Assembly (NCBI GenBank): GCA_030268105.1
Contig: BSDZ01000014.1
Coordinates: 1,257,001-1,321,000, forward strand
Reading direction: 5' to 3'
DNA: 64,000 nt
DNA from: Volvox africanus
Taxonomy: Eukaryota > Chlorophyta > Chlorophyceae > Chlamydomonadales > Volvocaceae
A program made the position numbers and the translations under genes. Each line of letters starts with the position of its first letter. Positions within the stretch are counted from its first letter, which is position 1. Positions 35,712-47,068 of the stretch are shown here, piece after piece. Under the pieces are notes generated by a model. The model did no database searches. It was not told the origin of the DNA and was given only the letters and a program-made list of their open reading frames with translations.

Positions 35712-36232
35712 GTTTGCGGAGCGCTCCGCACTTTGGAAAAACGCGTGCGCATTTGTGCAGCTGCACACTCATTCCCATGGGTGGATGTGGATATGATTTG
35801 CTGCATGCTTATCACACCTCTTGCACCCCGTAAGCCAGAGTTTGGTGTCTCTCCCAATCTCCGCTGCTTCCGCATCTTACCGCACCCCATGTTAGGTGCT
35901 GCTGCGCGCACCTCTAGACCTAACCCCGGCCCTAGCCACCCCCCCCTTCCCTCACACCAATAAAATTGAGGGTTAGGGGGCTCTCACTTACAGGCAATAG
36001 TGCTGGCGGAGCTGAATTTTTTCGCTCTTTCGGCTCCTTTCCTGTGTTTGTGGGTTCCTCCTCCTCCTCCTCTGCTGCTGCTGCTGCTGCTGCTGCGTCA
36101 AGCAGGTGGTGCTTTGATGATGTCTCACCTGTTCTGCACACACAGCCACAGCATCTGCGGGTATTTCGACGAGGAGCATCGGTAGTACGACGAAGAAACG
36201 AAGATTCAGATGGAAACGTAGAATATGAATAG
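35712..36232 (+). CDS. Unnamed gene, 3' exons (cluster C)
   Basis: Two exons join in phase 1: 35712-35829 (CGALRTLEKRVRICAAAHSF then PWVDVDMICCMLITPLAP, GTAAGC donor) and 35994-36232 (NSAGGAEFFRSFGSFPVFVG, a Ser then Ala run encoded by TCC and GCTGCT repeats, and a basic/acidic tail ending DSDGNVEYE). No family is recognised. Upstream exons were not found with confidence; cluster C could be the 3' end of the same gene as cluster B if the B stop is bypassed by a donor at 34786, which is in a compatible phase. Confidence 0.42.
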
Positions 36233-39200
36233 TCTAAGTGCTGTACGTTGGCGTATGATCATGGCCATGGTTAAGGTGTACTGCAACAACCGCTGCAATA
36301 ACCGCACCAACGGCCTGGCTGTCTGGATTATATTCTTCTGAAGCAGTTCTTGTACCTTCGTACATTAGCCAACATGTACCGCTGACGGAAAATGAGAAGG
36401 GAGTACGGCTACCTAACCGTAAACGACCTTAGCAATAAAATGGAAGACGGCTTGCGGTAACGAAATTAATTTATTTTTTAACATCACTCCTTGATTTCTT
36501 TATCATTATCGTTATCATGTATGCTGCGCACAAGTTAAAATTCGACCTATTCTCGTAGCTATCTGTCAGTTGGGCAGTTGCTTTCGATTCCAACCTTAAG
36601 AATTATGACCTATTACGAGGTCGTCTTCCGGGGTGAGGTCCGGGGCGTTATTTGCTCCGAAACTAGGGGGCAAATGCATTAAATATATTCCCTCCCTTTA
36701 TTCATCAAGGCTTGCGGTAAGCGTGTCGAAAAAGGGAAGCTAGTGTAACCCTAAGGAATGGTTGCATGTACGGCGGCACACATTGTAGGCCTTATCCTAA
36801 CCAGTGCCAGCGGTTGGCGACCGGGATAGATATACGACAAAAACACGAGAGGACATTATTTTAATTAAGAGCATCAAAAGCTTCGATTTTGAACGTACTT
36901 AGCTTAATTGGAATGAATGTGAAAAACGAAAAAAATTTCAGCAGCATCAAGAACCGTTGAGACCCGGGTATCGAAACCATCACTTGGGTTGAGTGTATGT
37001 GAGCATAGTTGACGGGTATGCCCCTTTGCGTGTGCGTGTGCGTGTGTATGCGTGCGTGCCGGGAGATCTGATGAGTCTGGCGATTAAAGGCCAGTGGGTA
37101 TGCCGATATAGCCGTTTTTGCTCAGTGCATCTGCAGCATTGGGTTTTCCTGTTTACCAGTGTTGCATGGGGGACGGCCTTGATGGAACAAAGTTGCTGTA
37201 GCTAATATTAGGATGGCTTTGAGCCTCTTGTGAGCCGCTATGGTCTATGCGAGCGGCATAAGTAAATGAAGATATGCTTTGTGTGCCTTTACTTTGCTCC
37301 AAATAATCCAGAAAATGGAACAATTGCTCTTTTCTCAATCAAGTGGGGTGTGTCAGGGCCAGAGGTCTGATGCTCCATTCGGATGAGTCAGAATCGCGTC
37401 CGGGTGTCATCGGCCGGCAGCTAGCGGACAGATAGGAGAGGGCAAGCGACGCAATGATCATGTCCGTAAATTGCGGGGCTTTCGGCAAAGATGAATAACC
37501 AAGGTTAATTTATGAGAATCTTTCAATTATATATGAATTACAATATTAAAATTTTGCCAGCCTGTGCGTTGCTGTTTCTGAGCATTTGGCGGGCGGGCGC
37601 GGACTGGAGCGGAAAAGAGATGTCGTCTATTAATACAAAAAAATTACGGTAGTTCCCTGGACAGAATGTTCTAATATATATGCTCCATCATGCGTCGCTG
37701 GCAATTGGGCGGCTGATTGGATTACGAATTGACGATTAAGCGAAAACAGGAATTACTGGCACCAGATGAAATGATGATGCATCACCGCTTATCTTCGAGA
37801 TGGAGATTCCATGACAATCCTGGATGACACACCATTTAACGAATAAAACAAGTCCATCAGCCAGGGCTCCGGAACCAGCCACCCCATGCGCATGGATTTA
37901 TTCACGGCGTCGTACCGAATCCGGGACTTTCCGACGCTCTAAGTGCTGCATGGCTCTCCCGCCAGGTTCCGCCACAGACCGGAATCTGTTAAAGATTTAC
38001 GCACCAGGCAAACTAGGCACGGCACATGCCTCCCGCCATTTCCCCGAATCGAAGCTACATGGATAAATCGTATTCGAGTCAGAAGAAGCCAGTTCGACGG
38101 CGTGTGGTGCAATCCTAACAATCCTTCTCGCATGTACCCTCTTCTAACGGACGCATCTAGCGTGATGAGCCCACACGAGCAGCTTCCAGGCAGGATAGAA
38201 GTTCCTCGCCCTCTCCACCAATCACCTCACCAGGTTTGCGAACTCTCTACGCATGTCAATGGAATGCGGGTTGCTAACCAACAAGCATGAGCATGCATGT
38301 AACAAAGGGCAGGCGGCTAGGCCTACGCAGCTCTGGGAAGGCTTGCACCGCATGAATTCGTACAAATATAATTTCGGTCACCACTGCGTTGATCGCTGCC
38401 AGGCATATCAACAGTCAATGCGGTTGAAATTTGACCTTTTAGGGTCAAATTTTAAAGAAGGAAGATCAGCGTGTTTTAAACCTAGACAGGACGAGACGTT
38501 AATAATTTCCCACGACTAGCCTCAGTCAGAGCCGTTTGGCGGCATCAGCAAGCTCTCGCCGCAGCGGATGCAACAAACCCATAATATGCTTCGACCAGTT
38601 TTGGACCCCGCGGAGGCAAAAGAGAGAAGCGAGTCAACAGCCGCCAGGAAGGGTAACTCAGCAATTGCTTCCATATGTTGTTACGGCGGATAATGTCGCA
38701 TCCACTGAAACGGCGGCGAAGTGGCCTACAGGAAGTCGATGCGAAACCATCGTTGTGACCATCTGGGCCCACGTCGGAAGGAGCGAATGACGAGAGGCTG
38801 ACAGGACATGGGCCCCAGGAGGGATGCAGGGTCTTGGCGCATAGCCTTGCTGACAGACTCCAGCATCAATCAACCTACAATCGCCACGATTTCGCGGGCC
38901 GAACAATCACCAGCCTCAACAGCGTAAAGGCTTCGCCGTCAAGAGCAACTGGTTAACTTCTCCGGTTCGTTGATGTTTGTCCGTCCGTACACAACCGAGA
39001 AGATCGATATTTTATATTGGCTGTACGGCACGTGCCAGCCAGTCCTCTATTGCAATTTTCTGTCCTCGCACGCGGGCAGCAGACCGATACGTCCCACTCC
39101 AGGAGAAAACTCCTTCCAACCGTTTACCAACAAGTAACCGATAAAACCATTAATTACCGATTAACCAGCATTCGTAATCCAACTGCCAAACCGTCAAGCC

Positions 39201-39770
39201 AACACGTACAGTTCATCACGAATTTGATAGTTGTGATGCGACACGAAGAACGCGCGGTGTACGGGACGAGGACTAGGACGAGTGACGAAGTGAGCGTTCC
39301 GTACCGTACGACAGACCCAACTACTTCCGGAGTGTAACCGACGCATACGCTGTGCTGCACGCTGCAGTACGCAGCACATACACAGCATTGATGACACTGC
39401 TCCAGTGACAACGCCCCGAACTCTCCTCCTGGTGGCTTCTCACATCAACATCCTCCTCGCCCGGCGCAGTCCAAGTGGTTAATCCCAGACCAATGCGTCA
39501 TACAACCGTACAGCTGGCCGCGTCTTTTAACCTGGTGCGTCATGTCTTCTATACCCGAGCGCCCCGAGCGATATTCCCCTGACCCGTGGGTCACATTACC
39601 CTGTCCCATGGGTCACCTCCACGGCGACCACTTAAGGGGTCCCAGACCTCCGGTCGGAAGGGAGCGCGCTTCACGTAGTGACGTCGCCTCCCGGGGGAAG
39701 CCGCAGCAGGGGGGGCAGCGGGAAGGGACTCGCCAGCGCCAGCTGCGACAAGACGCATTCAGGTCTGGCT
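36233..39770. other. AT-richer gene-poor stretch
   Basis: No gene is supported. The first 1.5 kb is AT-rich with short A/T runs; the 37800-38520 part has a few 80-115 codon frames on the + strand without recognisable domains or splice support. Two CCCATGGGTCAC-type palindromes lie at 39580-39617, near the 3' end of the pherophorin-like gene. Confidence 0.55.
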
Positions 39771-42700
39771 TTACCCGGAGCCGGCCTTTGGCTTCCGCCG
39801 CTTAGCCGGCGGTGGCGGCGGGGGTTTGGCTGGCGGCGGCGGCGGTGGACTGTTGCTGAATGCGGAGGGTGTGAGTGGTGGAATCGGTGAAGGCGGCCGG
39901 GGAGGTGGCCGCGGTGGCCGCGGGGATGGTGGCGGCGGCGGCTGGGGCGGCGGCTGAGGCGGTTTAGGGCAGCAGAGGACTGGCATGCCGTAGCAGCTCA
40001 TTGAAAGGTAGAACTCTGCGTGTGGGTCCCGAGGGGTGTTTGAGAGCAGTTGCGGCGATGGCGCCGGGCAGTTAGCAGTTAGTGAACTCAAAAGTGAACC
40101 GCATGGGCGTACCTGACAATGTAACATCGGCACCCAAAGGACACCGCAGCCTCAAACTGTCGCTGTAACGAACAGACTGACGGGCGGACAGACTCACCTG
40201 ACGTGCTCACGCTCTCCTCGATGAGGCTGTTGCACGTCAGACGACCGATTGTGACGATGGTAGTCAAGAAGCCTTGCAGGGCGTACCCGGCCTGAGAGGA
40301 TACATGGTTTCGGAGCGGGATGTTCGGTTTGGGGACGTACCTGCGATGGAGTTTGGGGTTCCGGAGCGCGACCCTGCGGCATACCTGTTGCTCCGTACGA
40401 CAATCGCACCTTCTATAAAGGAGGTGCCTTAATCTTCCCTCAGCCCCTCAAACCGGGAGGGGGCTTCCATCCAAAACAAACACGCACAAACACACACAAA
40501 CACACATGCAGACACATATACAAGGAAAATGATATTTCCCCCTTCCCCCCTTCCAACCCCACCTGTGCGGCGGCGATGGGGTCCATCATTTGCACTCGGA
40601 TCAGGGTCTCCCCGGTCAGGTAGCTGACGTTGCACGACACATCGTTGAGGATGATCTGCCCGGTGGCCTGGATGGAGACCTCGACAGCGGCTCTGAGCGC
40701 GGTGCAATTCATGCGGTAGATTGCGTTAAACTCGGGATTGGTGATCTTGATCCGCAGGAAAGTGGGTTCAGGCGGCGGCGACGGCGACGGCGGCGGCGGC
40801 GGGCTCGGCCTTGGCGGTGGCGGAGGTGAAGGCGGTGGTGGTGAGGGCGGGATTGGTGAGGGAGGTGGTGGTGACGGCGGCGGGGGCCGTGGCGGCGGGG
40901 GCGGCGGATTCGGGCCTGGTGGCGAAGGCGATGGTGGTGGGAGCGGTGGAGGATTTGGGGGATTGGGCAACGGCGGTGGCGAGGGGTAACACCCGAACAG
41001 CTCCGGGTTCATCCAGCTGTCGTACCGTACTACAATGTTGCATGTCGTACCCTCCAACTGAAATGCCGAGTTGCACTTCATGCCGCCCAGGGCGAGAATC
41101 GTGGCGCCGATGACTTGCCTCCTTCGGAAGTTGTCAGAGATCAAAGTCGCGTCCTGAGGCGTGGCTGCCGTACCCACGACAATCATTTGTCCGTTTGTAC
41201 TGCCGTCGTCGATGCAACGGAAACCGCGGTCCGGTACCAACTGCGCATTGAACGAGTAGAAGCTATACATAGAGTTTACGAGTTGGTTGCAGGAGGTTGT
41301 AACGGTCCAGTTAGCTGGTCGAACTGCCTTAGTAATAATGATGCAGGGGCCGGCGCCGGGCGGAAAGGGCGGACGTGGCGGTCGCGGCGGGCTAGGTGGA
41401 CTTGGCGGCAGGGGCGGGCTGGGAAGCGGCGGTGATGGCGGCGACGGCGGTGCGATTGGCGGGCTGGCTCCGGGCGGCAGTGACGGCACGGGTGGCGGCG
41501 GTGGGGGACTGCACAGCTGCTGCGAGAGGAAGTACGTGCACAGTGCACCTGCGTTGGGTGGTAGTACGGTAGAAGTTGGGTTGTTGGTGCAAACGGTTAT
41601 GTTCGCCGTAAGGCCCGTCACGACTGCAGGATCTGTGTAGAATGCCTCAGCGCTACAGCCCGCAAGGACCAGCTGGAAGAGCGCACGCCACAGGAGCTCA
41701 TCTCGGAGCGCAGTCGCAAACTGGATGAGGTTCTCCTGGGGGCGTCGGGAGGGGGGGAGGGAGGGGATGGTGAAGGCAGAGGACAAGGAAGGGAGGGAAA
41801 GGATGAGGAAGAGGGAAAGGATGAGGAAGAGGGAAAGGGGGCCAACACTCACCCTCGCTGATGCCAAGATGCTCTGTGCTTCCCAGTCACCGTGGGATGA
41901 TACGACAACGCAGCTATACGACAACGCGGCTCTGAATCTAACATTATTCGGAAAAGAGCCAAAAGCCCTTTTGCAGCTCCTTCGTAAACACTCAACCGTT
42001 AGAGGCACTACGAGGTATCACATACATGTTGCTGGGCCCGAATCTGAAGGTTTTGCGGTTTAAATGTACTCCTGGGTGGGGTTGCTGAGCTGCTGGTCCA
42101 TAGTTCCGCGGGAATACCCTTAGTGTTGGTTAGGTCGCCCGAAAGTAAACGGGCTAAGGTAGGTGTAGCTATTGTGACCGTCTTATTTACCGGCTTGTCT
42201 CGTTCCAGGTGACAAAGCGCCGATGCGTCATGCCTCACGCGCGCACGGTTTGTTCCCCCGCTGTGGAGTGAGGACGTTTATATTCGTTATCGTTGACAGT
42301 TGTTCGTTAAATCAATGTGCATTTCAGCAGCTTTCCCTCTTGGGACGAAAAGATCCCAATGTTCAGAGAACATAATTTGCAAAATGCTTCCTATCCGAGT
42401 TTGTTCTGTTGTCAACGACCCTGGACGTGTGCGCGTCCACCCTCTCCGCACCGCATCTCCCGCGCCGCATCCATTTGAACCAGTTGAATGTGTCGCTTAC
42501 TGTGACCCAAATCGTCAAAATTGCTCACCAGGGCATTGAGACTGTCGAATATGGGATAGTAGCGCAAAACCGATTTTACACGACCGGAATAGTTGGTGAA
42601 GGTGCAATTGGTTCGATAAGCTGAAGGATCCACGAAATTGATTGGTACGTTCTTATCGATGAGAATTCCCGTAAGGTATGAGTCCAATAAATCGCAGTCG

Positions 42701-42936
42701 CCGTTGTCAAAGCCCCCGTTGACCGAATAGAAGGTGATGGTCGCAACAAGCTCCGCGTGTGTGGCCAGTGGTGCAGCAAGAACAAGGAAAGCCAAGATTG
42801 CCGCAACAGGCCTGATATGCTTGGACGCTCTTTTGCTGGCATTTCGGCGTGGGGCTTCTCCGGCTTGCAGCTGAGTTGCTGTGATCCCAGCCGTGTCGAA
42901 GCGCATAGCTTGCGCTACGAAGCGGCTGGGCCGCAT
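39771..42936 (-). CDS. Pherophorin-like hydroxyproline-rich glycoprotein
   Basis: Secreted wall or extracellular-matrix protein. Four exons on the minus strand: 42936-42529, 41735-40563, 40291-40198 and 40015-39771 (639 aa, in frame throughout). The start at 42936 precedes a basic stretch and a signal peptide (VAAILAFLVLAAPLATHA). Then follow three related globular domains of roughly 100-150 residues with paired Cys (for example CTYFLSQQLC, and GPCIIITKAVRPANWTVTTS with CNQLVNSMYSFYSF), separated by Pro-rich rods of the PPSP/PPPP type that in this family become arabinosylated hydroxyproline. N-glycosylation sites are visible (NCT, NIT, NWT, NVS). The C-terminus is a last proline rod ending in a basic KRRKPK segment. 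A hydroxyproline-rich gene, HRGP1, is remembered from volvocine mating-type regions; I cannot say whether this is it. Alternative start: the Met at 42906. Confidence 0.85.
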
Positions 42937-45548
42937 GGTGTCGGTATTGTGATGTCTCTGCAAATGGCACCGGTGAGTTAGACCATGTCGCAAAGTGTGA
43001 CTGGTTGTCAGGAGATGGCTGGCGCATTGCGTCTTCGACACAATATAAGGATAATCGCTCGGGTACCATGCTTGATGAATCTTCTACTACAATAGAACTA
43101 TATTGCTTGGCATTACCTCACCTTGGCTATCCTCTCTGGCTACCGAGTCCTCTGCGAACCGGTGGCGTCCAAGAATGAACCCAGGAAATCCCAATCGGCA
43201 CTCCCGCCGATAGAAAGTCAACACGTTCTATGAATCTAGACAACGCTTTCTTGCCATCATGCCAATGACAATACGTCAGTCGAAGGCTACAGACACCTAA
43301 GTTTGGGGTGGGCGTTCCAGGTCGACGAAATCCTTCCTACTGGTACAGAAGACCTGACGCATCCATCGTTTGTGCCACAAAGGCCCTTTGTTTTGTCATG
43401 CAATTTACTCCGTAGAGAAGCTGTGCCGTACTTTCCTGATAAACTTGGTTTCTACTGTTGAATCTCTCACTCTAAATCCGCAGTTGCGGCATAGAGATTT
43501 TCCAAGGTTTTATCTTAGACTTTGACGAAGGCGGGCGTTTGTGGCTAGCAACCACTCCATCACATTTTGCCAAAAGTAATGTAAAGAAGACTGGACAAAG
43601 ATCAACCGATAGCGCAGGCGATAGCATATGCGCAAACGACCTCGGCTCCTCAAGCCGCACCAGCGACAATTGAGTGTAACGGAAAACAAGTAACTTAATC
43701 CCCTACCGCTTCCTCGTGAAACCAATTATCACCATTCCTGGTTACCTTTCTTACCTTGATGTTCATTATCAATTTGGCACAGGGTGCGTCAACCGGACTT
43801 CTCCCTCAAGCCAAGCCTGCTGGCCCCGATGCCTGTTTGACAATTTAATTTGACACCAAAAGCTTACGCTTTTATAATGATGCTGCTAGTTTAACGGGCA
43901 TACTCTGGGATATGATCGGATTGATGGGAGGTAGGTCCCTTCTTTGTTCTCCGCTGTTGGCCGCTATCCTCAATATGCGACGTCAGACGCATACCCAGAC
44001 GACAACGTTTGCTGCTGCTGGTGTCAACGCTCACCAATTACATCAATAGGCGCTCCGTCCACATTAGATAGGTCAGATTGGTGTTAGTGCTTGCCAGCAT
44101 CGCTAAGTGCGTGCCAGGGCAAATCGCGGGATCAGAGCTATGGACTGGAGTGCCTCTCCCCCACCGCCTCCGTCTTCAGCGACCCAGCAGAGGGGGCCGG
44201 TGCGGATAGGAGGAAACGTCGTGGGCACAACGCGATAGAGCAGAGGTCGACAGGAAAAAACGTCTGCATGTTTCCGAGTACGAACCTTCACCAGCTAGTT
44301 CAACCAGGCTAGTTGTCCTCTTTAGGAACACGCGTTTATCTGGACAAGCCCTGAGTCAGCTGCGAGTTGGCATCAGATTCAGTCGGCCCTAGAAACAGAT
44401 TTCGGATTCCACAGGGACCTGATGGCGTCATTTCCAACATGGCTTGCAGAAGAGCCGGACGTAGTCGAAGCTCGCCCCGTACATGATTAGCGGCGGGCGC
44501 GCTCATCAAAACAGACTTTGTTTCCAGAGGCTAAAATGGCATTGAGCGGTCTCAAGCGGAGATTTCGTATTGCTATGCACGTCATGTCAGACATGGGCGT
44601 TCGTAGACAAATTCTTCGTACGTTTAATTTGCGTTGCATGTAGAAACATAATAACGTACCATTACGAAAATGAATAACAAGCTTTCCTTTGTGTATTCGA
44701 AAGAACGATACACAGTGTTATCATTTGTAACCAGTAATGGAAGGAGGAGTCTGTTGCTGTATCTTACCTGTTTCTCGGAAGACTTAGATAAACGTTCCCG
44801 AAATTTGGTCACATTTGGGAGGTTGCAAGTTATATGTTTATATATAAATATATTTAAATATGTGTGTTGAACTTACAGCGGAGCCTGAACGGCTTGAGTC
44901 TATAGCCAGAATAAAACTTGTGTACCTCCTGTACTGCCTCAGCTCAGATACGTCACCAACCGATTAACCGCCCACCACAACACCACGTGATGCCGCCAAA
45001 GAGCACATCTCCGGACGTCGATATCAGGAGGAACGATCTGAACTACCCGAGTAGGTAGCCGAGCCCTCCCCTCTGCACCGCCCCCTGACCCCATGGGTCC
45101 CTCGAGCCCCAGTGCCATCCCTCCACCCCTGTAGATGAAACCTCCCCTCTACTCCACCCCACCCCACCTCACCCACCCACAAACACACACACACACACAT
45201 ACACACACACACACACACAGGCTTCCGCCGCCATTAAAGCGGTAAAAATGGCCCAATACAATACTGCAGCGCATTACTAAGCATTGTATCCCACCGTCTG
45301 GCAGAGTCTTAGTTTGGAAGCCACCACCTGGATCGAGACCACCAAGACGTGGGGAAAAGGAGAGTCCCATGGGTCAGTTTTACCCCTCAGCACCCCGTCC
45401 ACTGTTTACTCCCCCTCCTCTTCCCTTCCGCCCAATCCCCTCCCTCTGTCGACCTACACACATTACCGCGAACTGCGCGATTGGCCACCGACAACAAACA
45501 GACAGACAGAAAGACCTGATTGAGTAGGCATCTCCTGCCCCCCTCCCT
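42937..45548. other. Spacer between pherophorin-like gene and PWP2
   Basis: Contains the promoter of the minus-strand pherophorin-like gene at its left end. The 43100-44900 part is of intermediate composition and shows no supported exon. From 44990 a short + strand frame (MPPKSTSPDVDIRRNDLNYP) ends at a good donor, and 45220-45280 and 45284-45522 hold coding-like frames, but they could not be joined in phase. A TG/CA microsatellite lies at 45180-45219. Confidence 0.5.
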
Positions 45549-47032
45549 CTAATCGTCCTGCTTTGACGACACCGCGGCAGCGGTCATGTACTCCAGGGTG
45601 TACATATTGCCCTCCGCCGCAGCTGCCAGGTCGCTGTGCAACCCACCCAGCACCTTTTGGAGAGAGCGAAGCACGGGCATCAGCGCACCTGAAGATGTGA
45701 TGGCAGCTGCACCACCGCTGCTAGTGGCGGAGGACTTCAACGAAGCCCCATGTGCCGCACACACAGTACGAATCCAAGCCAGTACGAACTCCAGGTGGGG
45801 GCTGCGCGCGGCACACTCCGCCAGCGCACCCAGCACCGCGGCGACGAGCACCGGCGGCAGCCCCGCGGCCGTCGTCTGGATGCTGGCCAGCGGCGTCGCC
45901 AGTAATACATGTCGTACGAGCTCCTGGTCGCTGAGGCGCAATGCAATGAGCAGCGCGCGCAAGTATGAGCTGGCAGCGAGGGATGAGTGTACGGCAGCCG
46001 GCGTCACGTCTTGCGTTAGGTCCGTTGGGTCGAAGATCAATCCATCGTCGGTGCCGTACAGCAGCAGTCCTTCCGTACTGGCGGCGGCCCAGACGCGGCC
46101 CGTGGGTGAGAGCGCGATGCAGCGGCTGCGGATGAGAGGTCGCTTGCCCGAGGAGGTGCCGGGGACATCGGCGCTGGCGGCAACGTCGATGGTGGGTGGG
46201 AGCAGCTCCACCCCGTCGTCATTGTCGTCCTGGACCATGGGTCGCAACGGAAGTGAACTGAACACCGAACTGAACAAGACACGTCCCTTTCCCTCACGCG
46301 TGACCCATATAACGTGTGACCCACGGGTCACACGACCATCACGATGGACCACACCACCTTGCAAAACCCACAGCGGCAAACCCTGAACCCCAAACCCTCT
46401 CCACCGCCACACAAGGTCCCCCAAAACCTTATTTTCCTCGAACGCTCTAAAACCACTCGATTTGGAGACCATCCCTCGACCTCGCTCCCCTTCAACCCAC
46501 CTTGTCGATCAGTTGTAGCGGTCCCGCGTCGGTCATGTTCTTAGAATTGAGATTGTCCAAAACGCCGTCCAATGATCGGTTGTGCGACAGTTGAAAACGC
46601 CGCAGTAGCAGACGCTCAGCCACGTCGTACACACACACGTACCTATGTCGTACCCCGGCACATAGTCACCGTTAACACGACGGACCTTTCATCGGTGAGG
46701 TCAAAAGTACGACAAAAGGAGCTCAAGGTCGCCTCATACGCACTTTCATCATGTTGCAGAACACGATCAGTCGGAGAAGTCAATGTGCCCGTGACAAGTC
46801 CCCGAGACCCGAGAAGGTCATCCCAGGGTGAAACCCACACGCTACCAAAACATAAAACACGAAACACACACGCACTTGGAATTCCCTCCCGCCAGCAGCA
46901 GCGCTCCGTCCGCCGAGTAGGCCAGGGAAGTAAAGGCGGCGCCCGCGGAGGAGTTGGCGGCTGTACGACGGTCTGACTGCAACCGCCCACCTCGAATATC
47001 CCGACGGCCCTCGATTGTTCCCTGGGGAAGTT

Positions 47033-47068
<36 letters not shown>

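Noticed and set aside
40738..41113. Gly-rich + strand frames
   Set aside because: Complement of the proline rods of the pherophorin-like gene.
45586..46386. 266-codon + strand frame
   Set aside because: Shadow of the last PWP2 exon, which matches the family residue by residue.
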